Below, in pieces: positions 54,801-64,000 of a stretch of DNA of 64,000 bases (positions within the stretch are counted from its first letter, which is position 1; each line of letters begins with the position of its first letter). Source of the stretch: Phlyctochytrium arcticum (lineage: Eukaryota > Chytridiomycota > Chytridiomycetes > Chytridiales > Chytridiaceae); contig JAHLKI010000015.1 in the NCBI GenBank assembly GCA_025602905.1, positions 558,001 through 622,000 of the forward strand, given 5' to 3'. The position numbers were made by a program, and so were the translations under genes. The notes beneath the pieces are model-generated. The model was not told the DNA's origin. It was given only the letters and a program-made list of their open reading frames with translations, and searched no databases.

Positions 54801-57800
54801 GAATATCTGGCACAATTCAAGGAACTATTGAGTGCTCTCCAATCAAGATGGCTTAGATCTACCACATTATTACAGATTGTTGGACGGCTTGTAGATAAAC
54901 TTGAGCGGGCCCCAAGGTACGATGTGGGAGGAGGCGAATCGGTGCTGGATTGGCGTACTGACAAGTGGAGCGAATTGGAAGCTGTTTTGGCACAAATTAC
55001 GACATCTCACCGCAAGTATATGGAACACCATGGCTTGAAGTTTGATTGGTACGACCGGTACAGAGAGTTGAGGCTGCAGAGCACTTTGGCCATAGAGGAG
55101 GTACAATTTCGCCGACTACGTCTTTTAGCGCAAAAAGAGCGCCAAAGTGAGGATGAAGAAAGAGCAGTGTTTGGGTTCCTTGCCATCTCTGCTTCCGCAA
55201 TTCACTTGGACTGGGTGGCCAAGTACATTGCCAAATTTCATACGGAACTGCTGTCCTGCGAATATCTTGCAGGAAAAACAATATTTGGGCGCTTCAATCC
55301 TTCCGGTACACATCTGACCGGACGTATCAGTCTCCCAACTCCAATGACCCTGCTATCCCCTCGCCAGTGTCAGACATTGGCAAAGCGATATCTCGCTGAG
55401 GTTGTGGACACTACCCTGCCAATGGCGAAGCGCACGGAAAGCATGCTGCAGTTTAACAAACTTCCCACTACAGACACTCGAGTCCTGGCAGAGCTTTTGG
55501 TTATGCCACGGATGCCCACGGAATTACTGGAAACGATCCTCATGCATCTTCCAAACTGTCCGGAACCGGGGTGTGGCATCCCCATACTTTTATCGCCAAC
55601 GTATTTGAGATCTGAGTTTGCCAACGCTTGCATCCTGGCAGTCAAAGGCTGCCTCAAGTATGCTCCCCGGAGTGACATCTTCAAGTACCTACAGCCGTTG
55701 TTTCCCCAAGAGGGAGAGAAACAGCAGCGCATCACGGTGCAAAAGGAAGCGATCCGATTATTATTTACCTATTTGGAAGAACCAGACATTCGCGACTTGA
55801 TTGGGACGCTGCACACACGTCCTGCACTACATCATGACGTTTGGACTGTACTGCTCAAGGCTATGCTTGCCATTGTTGGAAGTGGTCAATGGGAACATCA
55901 TCCGTTTGACCAGCTTGCATGGAGTGTTCTCAGCAGTGCTGTCGCCAACCCCGCTCTCCGAATCAATGGAGTGTGTGACATCTTGCTTCACGTGCAAAAG
56001 TCGAGCCAGGGCACTGTTACCAGCGATGCTGAAGACGGAAACAGTGATGCTATTATGGTCGCAACAATGTCATTGTGGTGGGCGGTTCTTCACGACCCAG
56101 CGTTCCCTCACTGGGTTACGGTTCATTATTCGCTTTGTGCGTCGTTATCTGTCTTGGAAACCCAAGGCCATGCAAGGTCCTTGGTGGATATCAATTTACC
56201 GGAGAGAGTTCACATCCCTTCACGGCTACAAGCGCGGTACCTCAACAGTATCTTGCGACCACTCACTCTTCGAGTAAACCTTCCAGAGATGACGTGCCAT
56301 GAAGAAGCAGCATTACTTGGACGCAGAAGAGCGGCGTATCTCGAAATTTCCACTAGTTGGGTGACCCCAGAGAACGCGGCGGAGCTTGCTGCAGAATGGT
56401 TTTCGGCTTGGGAGGATAGTCTCAGGATCTCCGAATGTGACACGAAGGAGGCAGACCTCCAGCATCTTTTAGCGAAAGGCGTGGGTGTCTGTGCGTATCA
56501 CGATCAAAATGGCAAAGCCTGGGATATGTTGGTGTCAATTTTGCGCAAGTTGGCGTCGGTAGTAGCCGACCTTACAGCTCCGGACGAGACCCGATTCGCG
56601 GCCCGGACAGCTATCAATAATTTGCAGCTTGGAAAGGAATTTCTGACAAGGCATTCCCCGAGCCCTGAGTGGGATGCCATGAGTCTTGTTCAACCACTTC
56701 TGGATTACGGCATTTGTGGGCTTTTCTGGGAAGCCATTGTGGAGCGACACATAAAGTCTGCCCACCCACAAAACCCCGGACGGAACCCACTTGGTGCTCA
56801 CGCCGCATGCGAGCTGATGGTGAGGATCACCCGCGTAGCAGAAATGTATGGGGAGGGTGCGACATTCATCCGCAGTTACGTTAAGCCTTACATCTTGGAC
56901 CAACTCGACACCACTGTATTGGAAGATGTCTTTGGTACATTGCTCGGTTCCGCAAATGGCTCCTTGTCAACAAGTCGATTTTCGATGGCGCTCAAAATTG
57001 CCTTTTTCGACAAGTCCCCTACCATTATGAAAAACGAAATCATCGCGTGGTTTCTTGACGTGACGAACCCGCATTCTGATCATCATGATTTTTATCTGGA
57101 CAATGCAAGCCAGTGTCATGCTATTTTGTCAAAGTCCCTTCCAGCAGATCCCTTGATTCATTTTCTGGCCAAGGGTACCTCCGGCGCCGCCGACGCTAGT
57201 AGCGAGCATAAAGACGATGGCAATCTCGTCATGTTTTCTGTAGTACGAGCAAAAGAAGCGGGATGGGAAGGAATTCACGCGAGTACCCTGTTGGAGGTCC
57301 TGATGATTGCACCGTTCGCTTGTATCGAATTTCAGGCAGATAACCTGAGAGCCTTTATCCATCATCAAATTACCTCTGATCCGCGCACTGCGAGCAGCAC
57401 TATTGGCTCTGTTGTCCGCCACATTGGCTTGTATCTCCAGACGGAGGGCATGAAGAGCGACAAGATGTTGTCCGCCAATTCAGCCACCATCAATCCTGCA
57501 TTTGCGCAGTTCGCGACGCATTTGATGGACGGGGATTTGCTCAAGTGGGACACGACGAGGGCCGTTCATGGCGATAATGTGCCGCCCTCTTACACGGATG
57601 GAACTTGTTTTGCCCTCACGGTCCAAAAGCAGCAAATCACCGTCGCCGTCCAAGGAGGAGACTCTCAGGAGGAGAAGCAGACCATCGTCGTCGAGCAGGA
57701 ACGGAGTATTTCTACAGTACAGGACGCGCAGAATTTATGGGATGCTTGGGTTGGATCATCATCATCATCAACCGTGCCTCAAACACCGAGTGCGCCGTCG

Positions 57801-58292
57801 TTTCCCACGACAAGAGCCTACCGTCAAGTGGCATTTCAGTTCCTGAAAGCCGGTAACAATGCTCAGGCTGTTGTGTATAACCCAAGAGCATACATGGCAT
57901 TCATGCGCTCCTGTCTCTCCGCAACCCACCCACAGTATACCCCCAGCGACTTGGCCCAGGTCATTCACGCCGGTTTACTTCCACAGGGGCTGTTCCCGCG
58001 GTTCATTTGGGCGCCATCCTTGATGATGGGATTAGACTTTGTGGACCTCATCTTACAGGGCGCCACCGAGGAAGGTACCCCACCGATCGTCCGATCAAAC
58101 CTTGAAATGGTTGCAGTACACGTGCTGATGAACTGGAGGGGTTTAGTCCGACATGTTGCCGCTCCGTATCTGATCCAACTGGCGGGACGTGATGCCCTAG
58201 AAACCAGATTTTTGGACGTTAGGTCTCGTGTTTGGAAGGGACACGGCCGAGCCAGTGCCTTGAACATTGACAATCCATTCGTAAAAATCTAG
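51834..58292 (+). CDS. Giant protein of unknown function (~2,040 residues, helical repeat-like)
   Basis: Not recognised. The ATG at 51834 gives MTSSAIPPPSAEDLVLKLRS. Short exons (to about 52199; 52276-52562; 52622-53060; 53119-54100; 54165-54331) lead to a single last exon of about 3.9 kb. The whole protein is predicted-looking alpha-helical with few low-complexity parts and resembles a HEAT/ARM solenoid in composition (SYEQVLTLQEKF; RLYEANENILKFAIKALKHL; PRMPTELLETILMHLPNCPE; RIVKGCLKYAPRSDIFKYLQ-like stretches). No catalytic motif, signal peptide or membrane span is evident. Towards the end a Gln/Glu/Ser linker (SSSSSTVPQTPSAPSFPTT) precedes a compact C-terminus (RAYMAFMRSCLSATHPQY; RFIWAPSLMMGLDFVDLILQ). 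It is probably a scaffold. Confidence 0.8.
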
Positions 58293-60849
58293 GGGTTTTG
58301 CTTTCTCATTTGATATATGATCAAGTTTGGCTGTCTGTAGATACTTCAATATAGATCTAGTGGATTATTTTCAATTCAATGATTCTTGGCTCTGTTCTTG
58401 ATGTGTTTGCGCCCTGTATTTTGGTTTGCGTTTTCCAACAAACTATAAAGTGTACATTTCACCTACAAGTTTTTTTAATCGTCACTCTCTATACAATTTA
58501 ATTTCTCATTCTGTTCGCCAGAACTCACTCATTTGGCGTTGCGCAAAATTGACTGGTCGCAATAACGAAAGGGGGGGTTATTCTTACTTCGCACCAAAAA
58601 AAAGTCATCCATGTAGTAGTAGTAATGCACATTGTTCGCGACCCAAGGTTTCGCGACGAGTGTAGCCGAGGTACGGGTATTAGACCATTCTCTCAAATCA
58701 AAAACTCAAAAGTCTCTGTCATTGTGAGCGCTCCTTCCCTCCCTCTCCATGATTTCTTCCCACAGTTCACGTAATCAATCTATTAGATACATTGAATCAT
58801 GTTTTGGGTGAGACATTCCTGGCGAGCCCTATGCTTCAAGCCCACCAAGGACTCTCTCTTTTCGCCTCGGGGGAAGACTCATGGACCCTCATTCAAGGAA
58901 CGGGTTGGGTTTGCAGTCGAGATGGTACCGCCGTCCTTTGTTTTCGATACTTCGTTATGTCGTTCAAACACAATGTAGCCAATGAGCACAGACATTGAAT
59001 GAATGATGGCATCCCTGATCCTGCAATTTTACCTCCCTCTTCATCTCACCGACGGGCATCGTCGTCCTCTATGTTCATCATACCTTTTGGAAAGCCCAGA
59101 TTCGAAACTAGGGCATTCAACACATCAAAAAGAGTATTCAGGGGCATTCAAAAAAACTAGTGCAGCGAGCAGGGCACATTCCTCTCCTAGGTGAGAGACT
59201 GTCAAGTTTGAATTTTTTAGTCACAGCTTTTGCGGAAAAAAAACTGTCGCTGGACCGGGGGGGGGGAGGGGGGGGGGGGATCGAAAACAAGAGTGGGGCA
59301 AAACCAACACCCATCGAATAATCACACTCATACCTTTTTTTCAAACAAAACCCAGAGCGACAGAGCGTTGAACTTTGCTGGATACGCTATCCTACGTCTA
59401 GATGCCATGTTTGCGGTTTGTTGTCCTGGTTGTGATTATCTTGTTGCCGCGTCGTCCGTCCAGATGTGCATGCATTGGAGGGCTGGTACCCAAGAAACGT
59501 TTTTTCGTCGTGGGCCGTGAGCTTGCTTGAAGTCTTTGGTCGACCGTGGTGGTGGCAGATGGTGCAGTCCGCAACTCGTCCAAAAAGAAAAAACCACTAG
59601 CTGCTTAAAAATGTTTTTTCTCCTCCACCCCGGCGTGCATGATCCCATCCGGCGTCGCTCCAATCACCCACCACCGTCCGTAATCTGTAGCCCGTATACA
59701 ATATGCGATTTCCGAACCCAATCGTAAAATCGCACGCCGCTCCCTTATAACTTATACGCAAAAGATCCTCAAAAAAAAACCATGTCCATGCGACTCATAC
59801 AACCAGAAAAAGTTTCCCACCGTCCCAACCAAACTCGCGCAGCAGCTTTCCCTGCACAGTATTTCCCTGTACAGTTATATACATCGCAATCGTGATATCG
59901 TTGGATATTCTTAAAGATCCCGAAAAAGAGGACATGTCTGGGATGTCTCAATCACCTCTTGGTCCAAAATGGTGATCCAACGTTCAAGTCGTTTACTTTG
60001 CGAGGGGGGCTTTTGTTTGTCTATATGGTTGGGCCCGGGGGGACCTTGAAGTTGTATATACAGAGACACGAGACTGAATATATCCGTTCGTGCTTTGAAC
60101 ACCCCATCTCTCTACAACCATAATTCCCCAAACCATACCCATCCCCCTGCATCCCTCGTCGTCGTTGAAGGTCGTGCAATGATCCACACTCACTCGCACG
60201 TATACCTACCTAGATCCATCGGAATCGTTTTGAGCAACAAGAGGAGTTAGTTTATTGTACTAAATAAAAGGGTTTTGAAAACTTAAGATGCGCGCGTATG
60301 GATGATATGAGGTCTGGAAGTTTTGGCCAGGAAATGCCCCCCCCCCTCTTTATTGTAACCATCGCGGACGGCCCGATCGTCAGATGATACCAAAAAAAAG
60401 ACTTGAGAATCCTCAGTTTTCGGGTGCTTGGGTATACAAGGGTAAGCGAGGTGCTTCTGCAGCAAACAAGCAGCTAATCTTAATATTCATTCAAAAATGT
60501 TACTCGGGACGGAGGATGGCAGTCCACCAGATATCGAGATTTTTTATTCTTCTTTCTGTAAACAGCCCGTTTTCGTTATACCGTTTTCATGTAATATCTT
60601 GGCATAAATCTAAAGATTTACCGTTTTTCCCACGACGTTGACGTTCGTGTGAGTTGAGGACATGTTTTACGGGGATCAAAGATGAATTGCATTATGGTCA
60701 CTTTTTCCCTCACAAACCATTGCACCATCCAAAAAAAACCCATTAGAAATCTTCAAAAGAACAATTTTTTTTTTAAAAAAAACACAAAAACAATACACAA
60801 AAACCATGATACAAAAAAAAAGCTCAATACCCCCTACTCAAAAAAACCT
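58293..60849. other. Long convergent intergenic region with homopolymer runs
   Basis: About 2.55 kb between two genes whose 3' ends face each other, the largest gap in the window. Short frames exist (for example a 60-codon ATG frame at 58799, MFWVRHSWRALCFKP), but none has a family signature or coding-like neighbours. It is rich in homopolymers: G10-A-G12 at 59257-59279, C10 near 60337, T10A8 at 60765-60782. I see no tRNA or recognisable RNA gene. Confidence 0.5.
59257..59279 (+). repeat. G-run (G10 A G12)
   Basis: Near-perfect run of 22 guanines broken by one A, able in principle to form a G-quadruplex. It lies in the convergent spacer, and its length is prone to sequencing error. Confidence 0.8.
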
Positions 60850-63800
60850 CTAAGGTGAATTCCCACCAGAAGTACTCACCCGCCGCTCCTTAACAGCCGC
60901 CAACTCTTCAACCCCACTCGCCCTTCGCTCACTCCCCTTGACAATCAAATGCTCACTATGCACAACTTTGCCAATCGTAGTCTCCACTTTTCCCACCGCC
61001 TTCTCAAAAATGGCATGAACTTTGGAGGGTTTCTCACCCGAAAAATGGCGAGATCCAGAAGAAGAGGTCGAGTCTCGAGTTGGAGATGAGGAGCGGGGAG
61101 TCGAGATGGGGACGGCGGCGGCGTCAGAGGAGGGTGCGGGGCGGATGGTATCTAGCCCGATGGAATCTGAGGAGGATGTGGAGGATGTGGCGGGTGCGTC
61201 GTGGATTAAGATGGATTCGGAGCGGTCGGGGGTTGCCGGTCTCTCTTTGGTAGTAGAAGATTCTTCTTTGGTCAAGGAGTCGTACGATGCCGGAGATGAA
61301 ATGTCGAATGGGCCAGAAATGTGTTTTTGGGTGGGTAGAGGGGTGGAAGGGGGTGAACGGCGACCACCCGTTTCGGGGGCAAGGTCTACACGATCCGTCC
61401 CGTAATTATCTGTTGATGAGCGGGCTGAAGCGAGAGTCGTTTGGCCAAGTAACCCCGTAGTAGTAGAATGATGTCCGAAATCTTGGTATGCGACAGTGGA
61501 AGGAACATTGAATTCCCGCTTTTCGTTTTTGGATTCTTCAAATACGTTGCGTCCCTGTCCTGCAGCAGGTACCTTTCCCGCAGGTTTAATCCCATGGACT
61601 CCACATAACACATCCTCCCCCGCCGATTGACGAGCAACGTCCACAGCGGGGTTGGCTTCATCCCTCAACAACCCCGCCCGAAGCGCAAACGCAACTTGAG
61701 TCGGACTTCCCATGGCCCGTAACGAATCGTTAGATGTCATCCGATCCAAGCGTTCATCTTCTTCTTGACTCCGCGTCACCTCCCGTTCGGCAATGTGAAT
61801 GGCAGGTGGAGCGGCTGTTGATCCTTGGAGGTTGGATAAGCCGGATTTGAGCGCAGCAGCAGTGGGCGACGAGTCATGAATGGTGTCGTTGTTCAGACGG
61901 CGTTCGCGTTCGGTTTCCTCCGCTTGTCGGGTCTGGTTAAGTTGGAATCCAGAGGGATGCTTCAACTCAATCCCCGCATCCAATCCTTCCTTGACAATTC
62001 TCGCTTCGTCGTGGGCATGGGGTTGATGCATCCAGCCTTCCTTCAATCGTTCCTCGCGCTCCGTGTCTTCCATAGTACGGATTTGACCCCGTTTGGCGAT
62101 AGAGGCGGCAGGGGTGGATGAACTTCCTGCAATACCGGCTTGGAGGAGTGATGCGACTGTTGATGCCTTGTCCCTGGCCAAAGTGGAATCAGAGGAGCGT
62201 TCGTCACGGGCAACTTCTTCGGCCGAGCGGGTATATTCCCTCTTGGCAATGTTTAACGCAGGAGAAGATCCCTCGTCGACAATCCCGGATTTCAAGGCTT
62301 GAGCTACGGATCGAGATGTGGAGGGGTCCAGGTTCGATTGGACACGGGCGTCCCGTTCAGATTCCATGGCCGAATCCAATTGTCGGTATCGAGCAATATC
62401 AGCCGCAGAGTGGAATTTATCCGCGTTGCCACTATCCGTCAACCCCTCCGAAAAAGCTTGAGCTTGTCGTGCCGCAACGGATCGTTGCGTGTCTGAAGCA
62501 TTGACACGTTCCAGTCGTTCTTCTTCTTCAGCTTCCCGGATCAATTCGCGACGGGGGACACCCAATGCCGGGATAGACCCAGATTCACCCAAATGTTCAC
62601 GAATCCCTTCAGCAAAAGCTTTGGCTTCTTGATGTGAATGAGTCAAGAATTGACGGCCGGTGGCTCCGGGGCGATCACGACGCTCGCGTTCGACTTCTTG
62701 CGCATAGACGAGTTCGTCGAGTGGGGTGGGGGTGCCGAATTCGGGGAGGGAGGGATCGAGGATGCCTTGATGGTAGGGGTGGTCAATGACTGCCCCAGTT
62801 TCTTCGACCATGACGGGTTTAAAGTCCTTGTCGTTGGATTTGGTGGTGGTGGAGCCGGGGAGGAGGGAGGTAGCTGAGGCGACGGCGGCGGAGGGTAAGG
62901 CGGCGGCAGAGCGGGCAGCCGATCCGACCGCAGCAGCAGCGTTGGATGCAGCATTGGATGCCGAGTTGATGACGGCACCAGGTACACTAGCGACAGTAGA
63001 CGCCGCCGATCCGACCGTATTCGCCACAGAAGTTCCAGCCGCCTTTGTCGCATCCAAAGCCCGAGTCGTCATACTAGGTCCCTCAGTCGCACCAGTAGTA
63101 GCAGGCATCAAGTTACGAGCAGAATCCGCGGCACTGGCCGCTGTACCACTAACAGCGTTTCCGACATTGGCAGCCGTGTTGTAGACTCCGTGACCGACAG
63201 CAGCAGCCGCATCCGCGACTCCATGGGCAATAGCTCCAGGTACAGCGGCGACGGTTTGGGCGGCCGACACGGCTCCGTTGGCGACAGTGTTTGCTGCGTT
63301 TTTGGTGGCTCCGACTGCACGAGAGGCGATTCCGGGAGTGGGGACGACGTGCTCTTCAATCTCGATGGTTTCCTCGATCAGCATGACGGATTCGGCGTCA
63401 ACAACTAGGAGAGTACTGTCCACTTCCGTACTAGTTGTAGTAGTAGTAGTAGGATGAGTGGTGGTGGTGTTGGTGGCTGGGGTGACGACGAGGTTGCGAG
63501 CTGCAGTGGCGGCTCCCATAGTCTTGTCGGCGACCGTGTGAAGTGCATTGGTGGTAGTTCCAATGACGGCTTGTCCAGCGTGGGTAGTCGTGTTGACGAC
63601 GACGTGTCCAGCATGGGTAGCGCCCTGGCCGATAGATGTAGCCGTGTTGACGACTCCGTGTCCAATGGCCGTAGCAGCATCAATGACTCCCTGTCCGACA
63701 ACGACGGCCGCGCCCGCTACAGCCAATCCAGCGTTGGTGGTAGTGTTGACGGCAGCAGCAGCGACATGAGACGTAGCCGATCGAACGGGGGCAGTCGCTT

Positions 63801-64000
63801 CCACGGCCCGAGATCCTGCGCCTGATGCTGTTGTAGCAGCCCGGTGAGCGACATTTTGAGTGGTGTGAAGAGCTCCAGAAGCGGTATCGGCCACCTTGTG
63901 GTAAGCAGTCGCACCGACTGATTCGACCTTGTGGAGGGCGTCGGTGGCCAAGACTTTGACGGTAGTTCCGACTTCAATGGCCTTTTCGGCGCCGCGTTCC
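60850..64000 (-). CDS. Repetitive LEA/perilipin-like protein with tandem ~55-60-residue repeats, 5' partial
   Basis: Not assigned to a family. One uninterrupted frame of 1,050 codons runs off the right edge; no ATG lies inside, so the N-terminus is missing. The first ~330 residues are amphipathic and Ala/Val/Thr/Gly-rich with short periodic units (GALHTTQNVAHRAATTASGA; VVVGQGVIDAATAIGHGVVN; SAASTVASVPGAVINSASNA), like LEA group 3 or lipid-droplet proteins. Next come about seven tandem repeats (61640-62740), each with a small-residue helix A-x-A-F/L-x-x-G-I/L, then I-A-x-R-E and a charged ERE/EEERLER helix. The C-terminal ~270 residues are Ser/Thr/Pro-rich and end in a short folded-looking helix (VHAIFEKAVGKVETTIGKVV). 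Function is unknown; desiccation, stress or lipid-droplet roles are guesses from composition. Confidence 0.75.
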   Translation of the reverse strand, partial: ERGAEKAIEVGTTVKVLATDALHKVESVGATAYHKVADTASGALHTTQNVAHRAATTASGAGSRAVEATAPVRSATSHVAAAAVNTTTNAGLAVAGAAVVVGQGVIDAATAIGHGVVNTATSIGQGATHAGHVVVNTTTHAGQAVIGTTTNALHTVADKTMGAATAARNLVVTPATNTTTTHPTTTTTTSTEVDSTLLVVDAESVMLIEETIEIEEHVVPTPGIASRAVGATKNAANTVANGAVSAAQTVAAVPGAIAHGVADAAAAVGHGVYNTAANVGNAVSGTAASAADSARNLMPATTGATEGPSMTTRALDATKAAGTSVANTVGSAASTVASVPGAVINSASNAASNAAAAVGSAARSAAALPSAAVASATSLLPGSTTTKSNDKDFKPVMVEETGAVIDHPYHQGILDPSLPEFGTPTPLDELVYAQEVERERRDRPGATGRQFLTHSHQEAKAFAEGIREHLGESGSIPALGVPRRELIREAEEEERLERVNASDTQRSVAARQAQAFSEGLTDSGNADKFHSAADIARYRQLDSAMESERDARVQSNLDPSTSRSVAQALKSGIVDEGSSPALNIAKREYTRSAEEVARDERSSDSTLARDKASTVASLLQAGIAGSSSTPAASIAKRGQIRTMEDTEREERLKEGWMHQPHAHDEARIVKEGLDAGIELKHPSGFQLNQTRQAEETERERRLNNDTIHDSSPTAAALKSGLSNLQGSTAAPPAIHIAEREVTRSQEEDERLDRMTSNDSLRAMGSPTQVAFALRAGLLRDEANPAVDVARQSAGEDVLCGVHGIKPAGKVPAAGQGRNVFEESKNEKREFNVPSTVAYQDFGHHSTTTGLLGQTTLASARSSTDNYGTDRVDLAPETGGRRSPPSTPLPTQKHISGPFDISSPASYDSLTKEESSTTKERPATPDRSESILIHDAPATSSTSSSDSIGLDTIRPAPSSDAAAVPISTPRSSSPTRDSTSSSGSRHFSGEKPSKVHAIFEKAVGKVETTIGKVVHSEHLIVKGSERRASGVEELAAVKERRVSTSGGNSP
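61640..62740 (-). repeat. Seven tandem ~55-60-residue protein repeats
   Basis: Aligned by eye, the units start with a charged helix (AEEEERLERVNA; AMESERDARVQS; AEEVARDERSSD; MEDTEREERLKE; AEETERERRLNN; QEEDERLDRMTS), then a small-residue helix such as QAQAFSEGLTDS, AQALKSGIVDEG, ASLLQAGIAGSS, ARIVKEGLDAGI, AAALKSGLSNLQ or AFALRAGLLRDE, then P-A-x-x-I-A-x-R. Identity between units is moderate, so the expansion is old. Confidence 0.75.

Noticed and set aside
1..64000. tRNA, rRNA, CRISPR array or transposon
   Set aside because: Scanned by eye for tRNA B-box (GGTTCGANNCC) with partner A-box, rRNA cores, direct-repeat/spacer arrays and transposase or reverse-transcriptase motifs; none was convincing.

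Overview
This is a stretch of fungal nuclear DNA. I count 26 protein-coding genes and no rRNA, tRNA, CRISPR array or recognisable transposon. Most genes are cut by short GT-AG introns, commonly about 45-65 bases, and are packed head to tail with spacers of roughly 100-700 bases. A class V/VII-type chitin synthase with a myosin-motor remnant says fungus. A SPATA4/SPEF1-type flagellar CH-domain protein beside a centrin says the organism makes a flagellum. Together these point to a zoosporic, early-diverging fungus (Chytridiomycota or a relative). This is inference from gene content; no phylogeny was run.

Layout. 0-5.7 kb: 3' end of the chitin synthase, then an EF-hand calcium sensor. 5.7-11.4 kb: a RING-PHD nuclear protein (-), UNC50/Gmh1, a SNAP-25/Sec9 Q-SNARE and a short-chain dehydrogenase (-). 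11.8-16.3 kb: a coiled-coil orphan and a Pro/Ser-rich orphan (-). 16.7-24.4 kb: VPS53 (GARP tether), alanine-glyoxylate/serine-pyruvate aminotransferase (-), a BtuF-like cobalamin-binding protein, and a METTL21-type methyltransferase (-). 24.7-34.5 kb: MCM10, a SET-domain protein (-), a PHO80-type cyclin (-), MLH1 (-), and a small spliced ORF overlapping the MLH1 start. 34.9-41.6 kb: a low-complexity orphan, a PH-domain protein, a Sec14-type lipid-transfer protein (-), and a Rec114-like meiotic protein (-). 41.8-51.1 kb: an ARM-GAF-GAF-PAS class III nucleotide cyclase, centrin (-), and the SPATA4-like flagellar protein. 51.8-58.3 kb: a giant orphan of about 2,000 residues. 58.3-60.8 kb: a long convergent spacer with homopolymer runs. 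60.85-64 kb: a repetitive LEA/perilipin-like protein running off the right edge (-).

Functional themes. UNC50, the Sec9-type SNARE, VPS53 and Sec14 serve Golgi/endosome/plasma-membrane traffic. MCM10, MLH1 and the Rec114 candidate serve replication, mismatch repair and meiosis. Centrin and the CH protein share a divergent promoter region and are probably co-used at the basal body/axoneme.

The most striking item is the cyclase. Both GAF domains carry the NKxnFx3DE cyclic-nucleotide signature, and the GAF-GAF-PAS-catalytic order is that of cyanobacterial CyaB1. Here it is placed behind armadillo-like repeats in a fungal gene with many introns.
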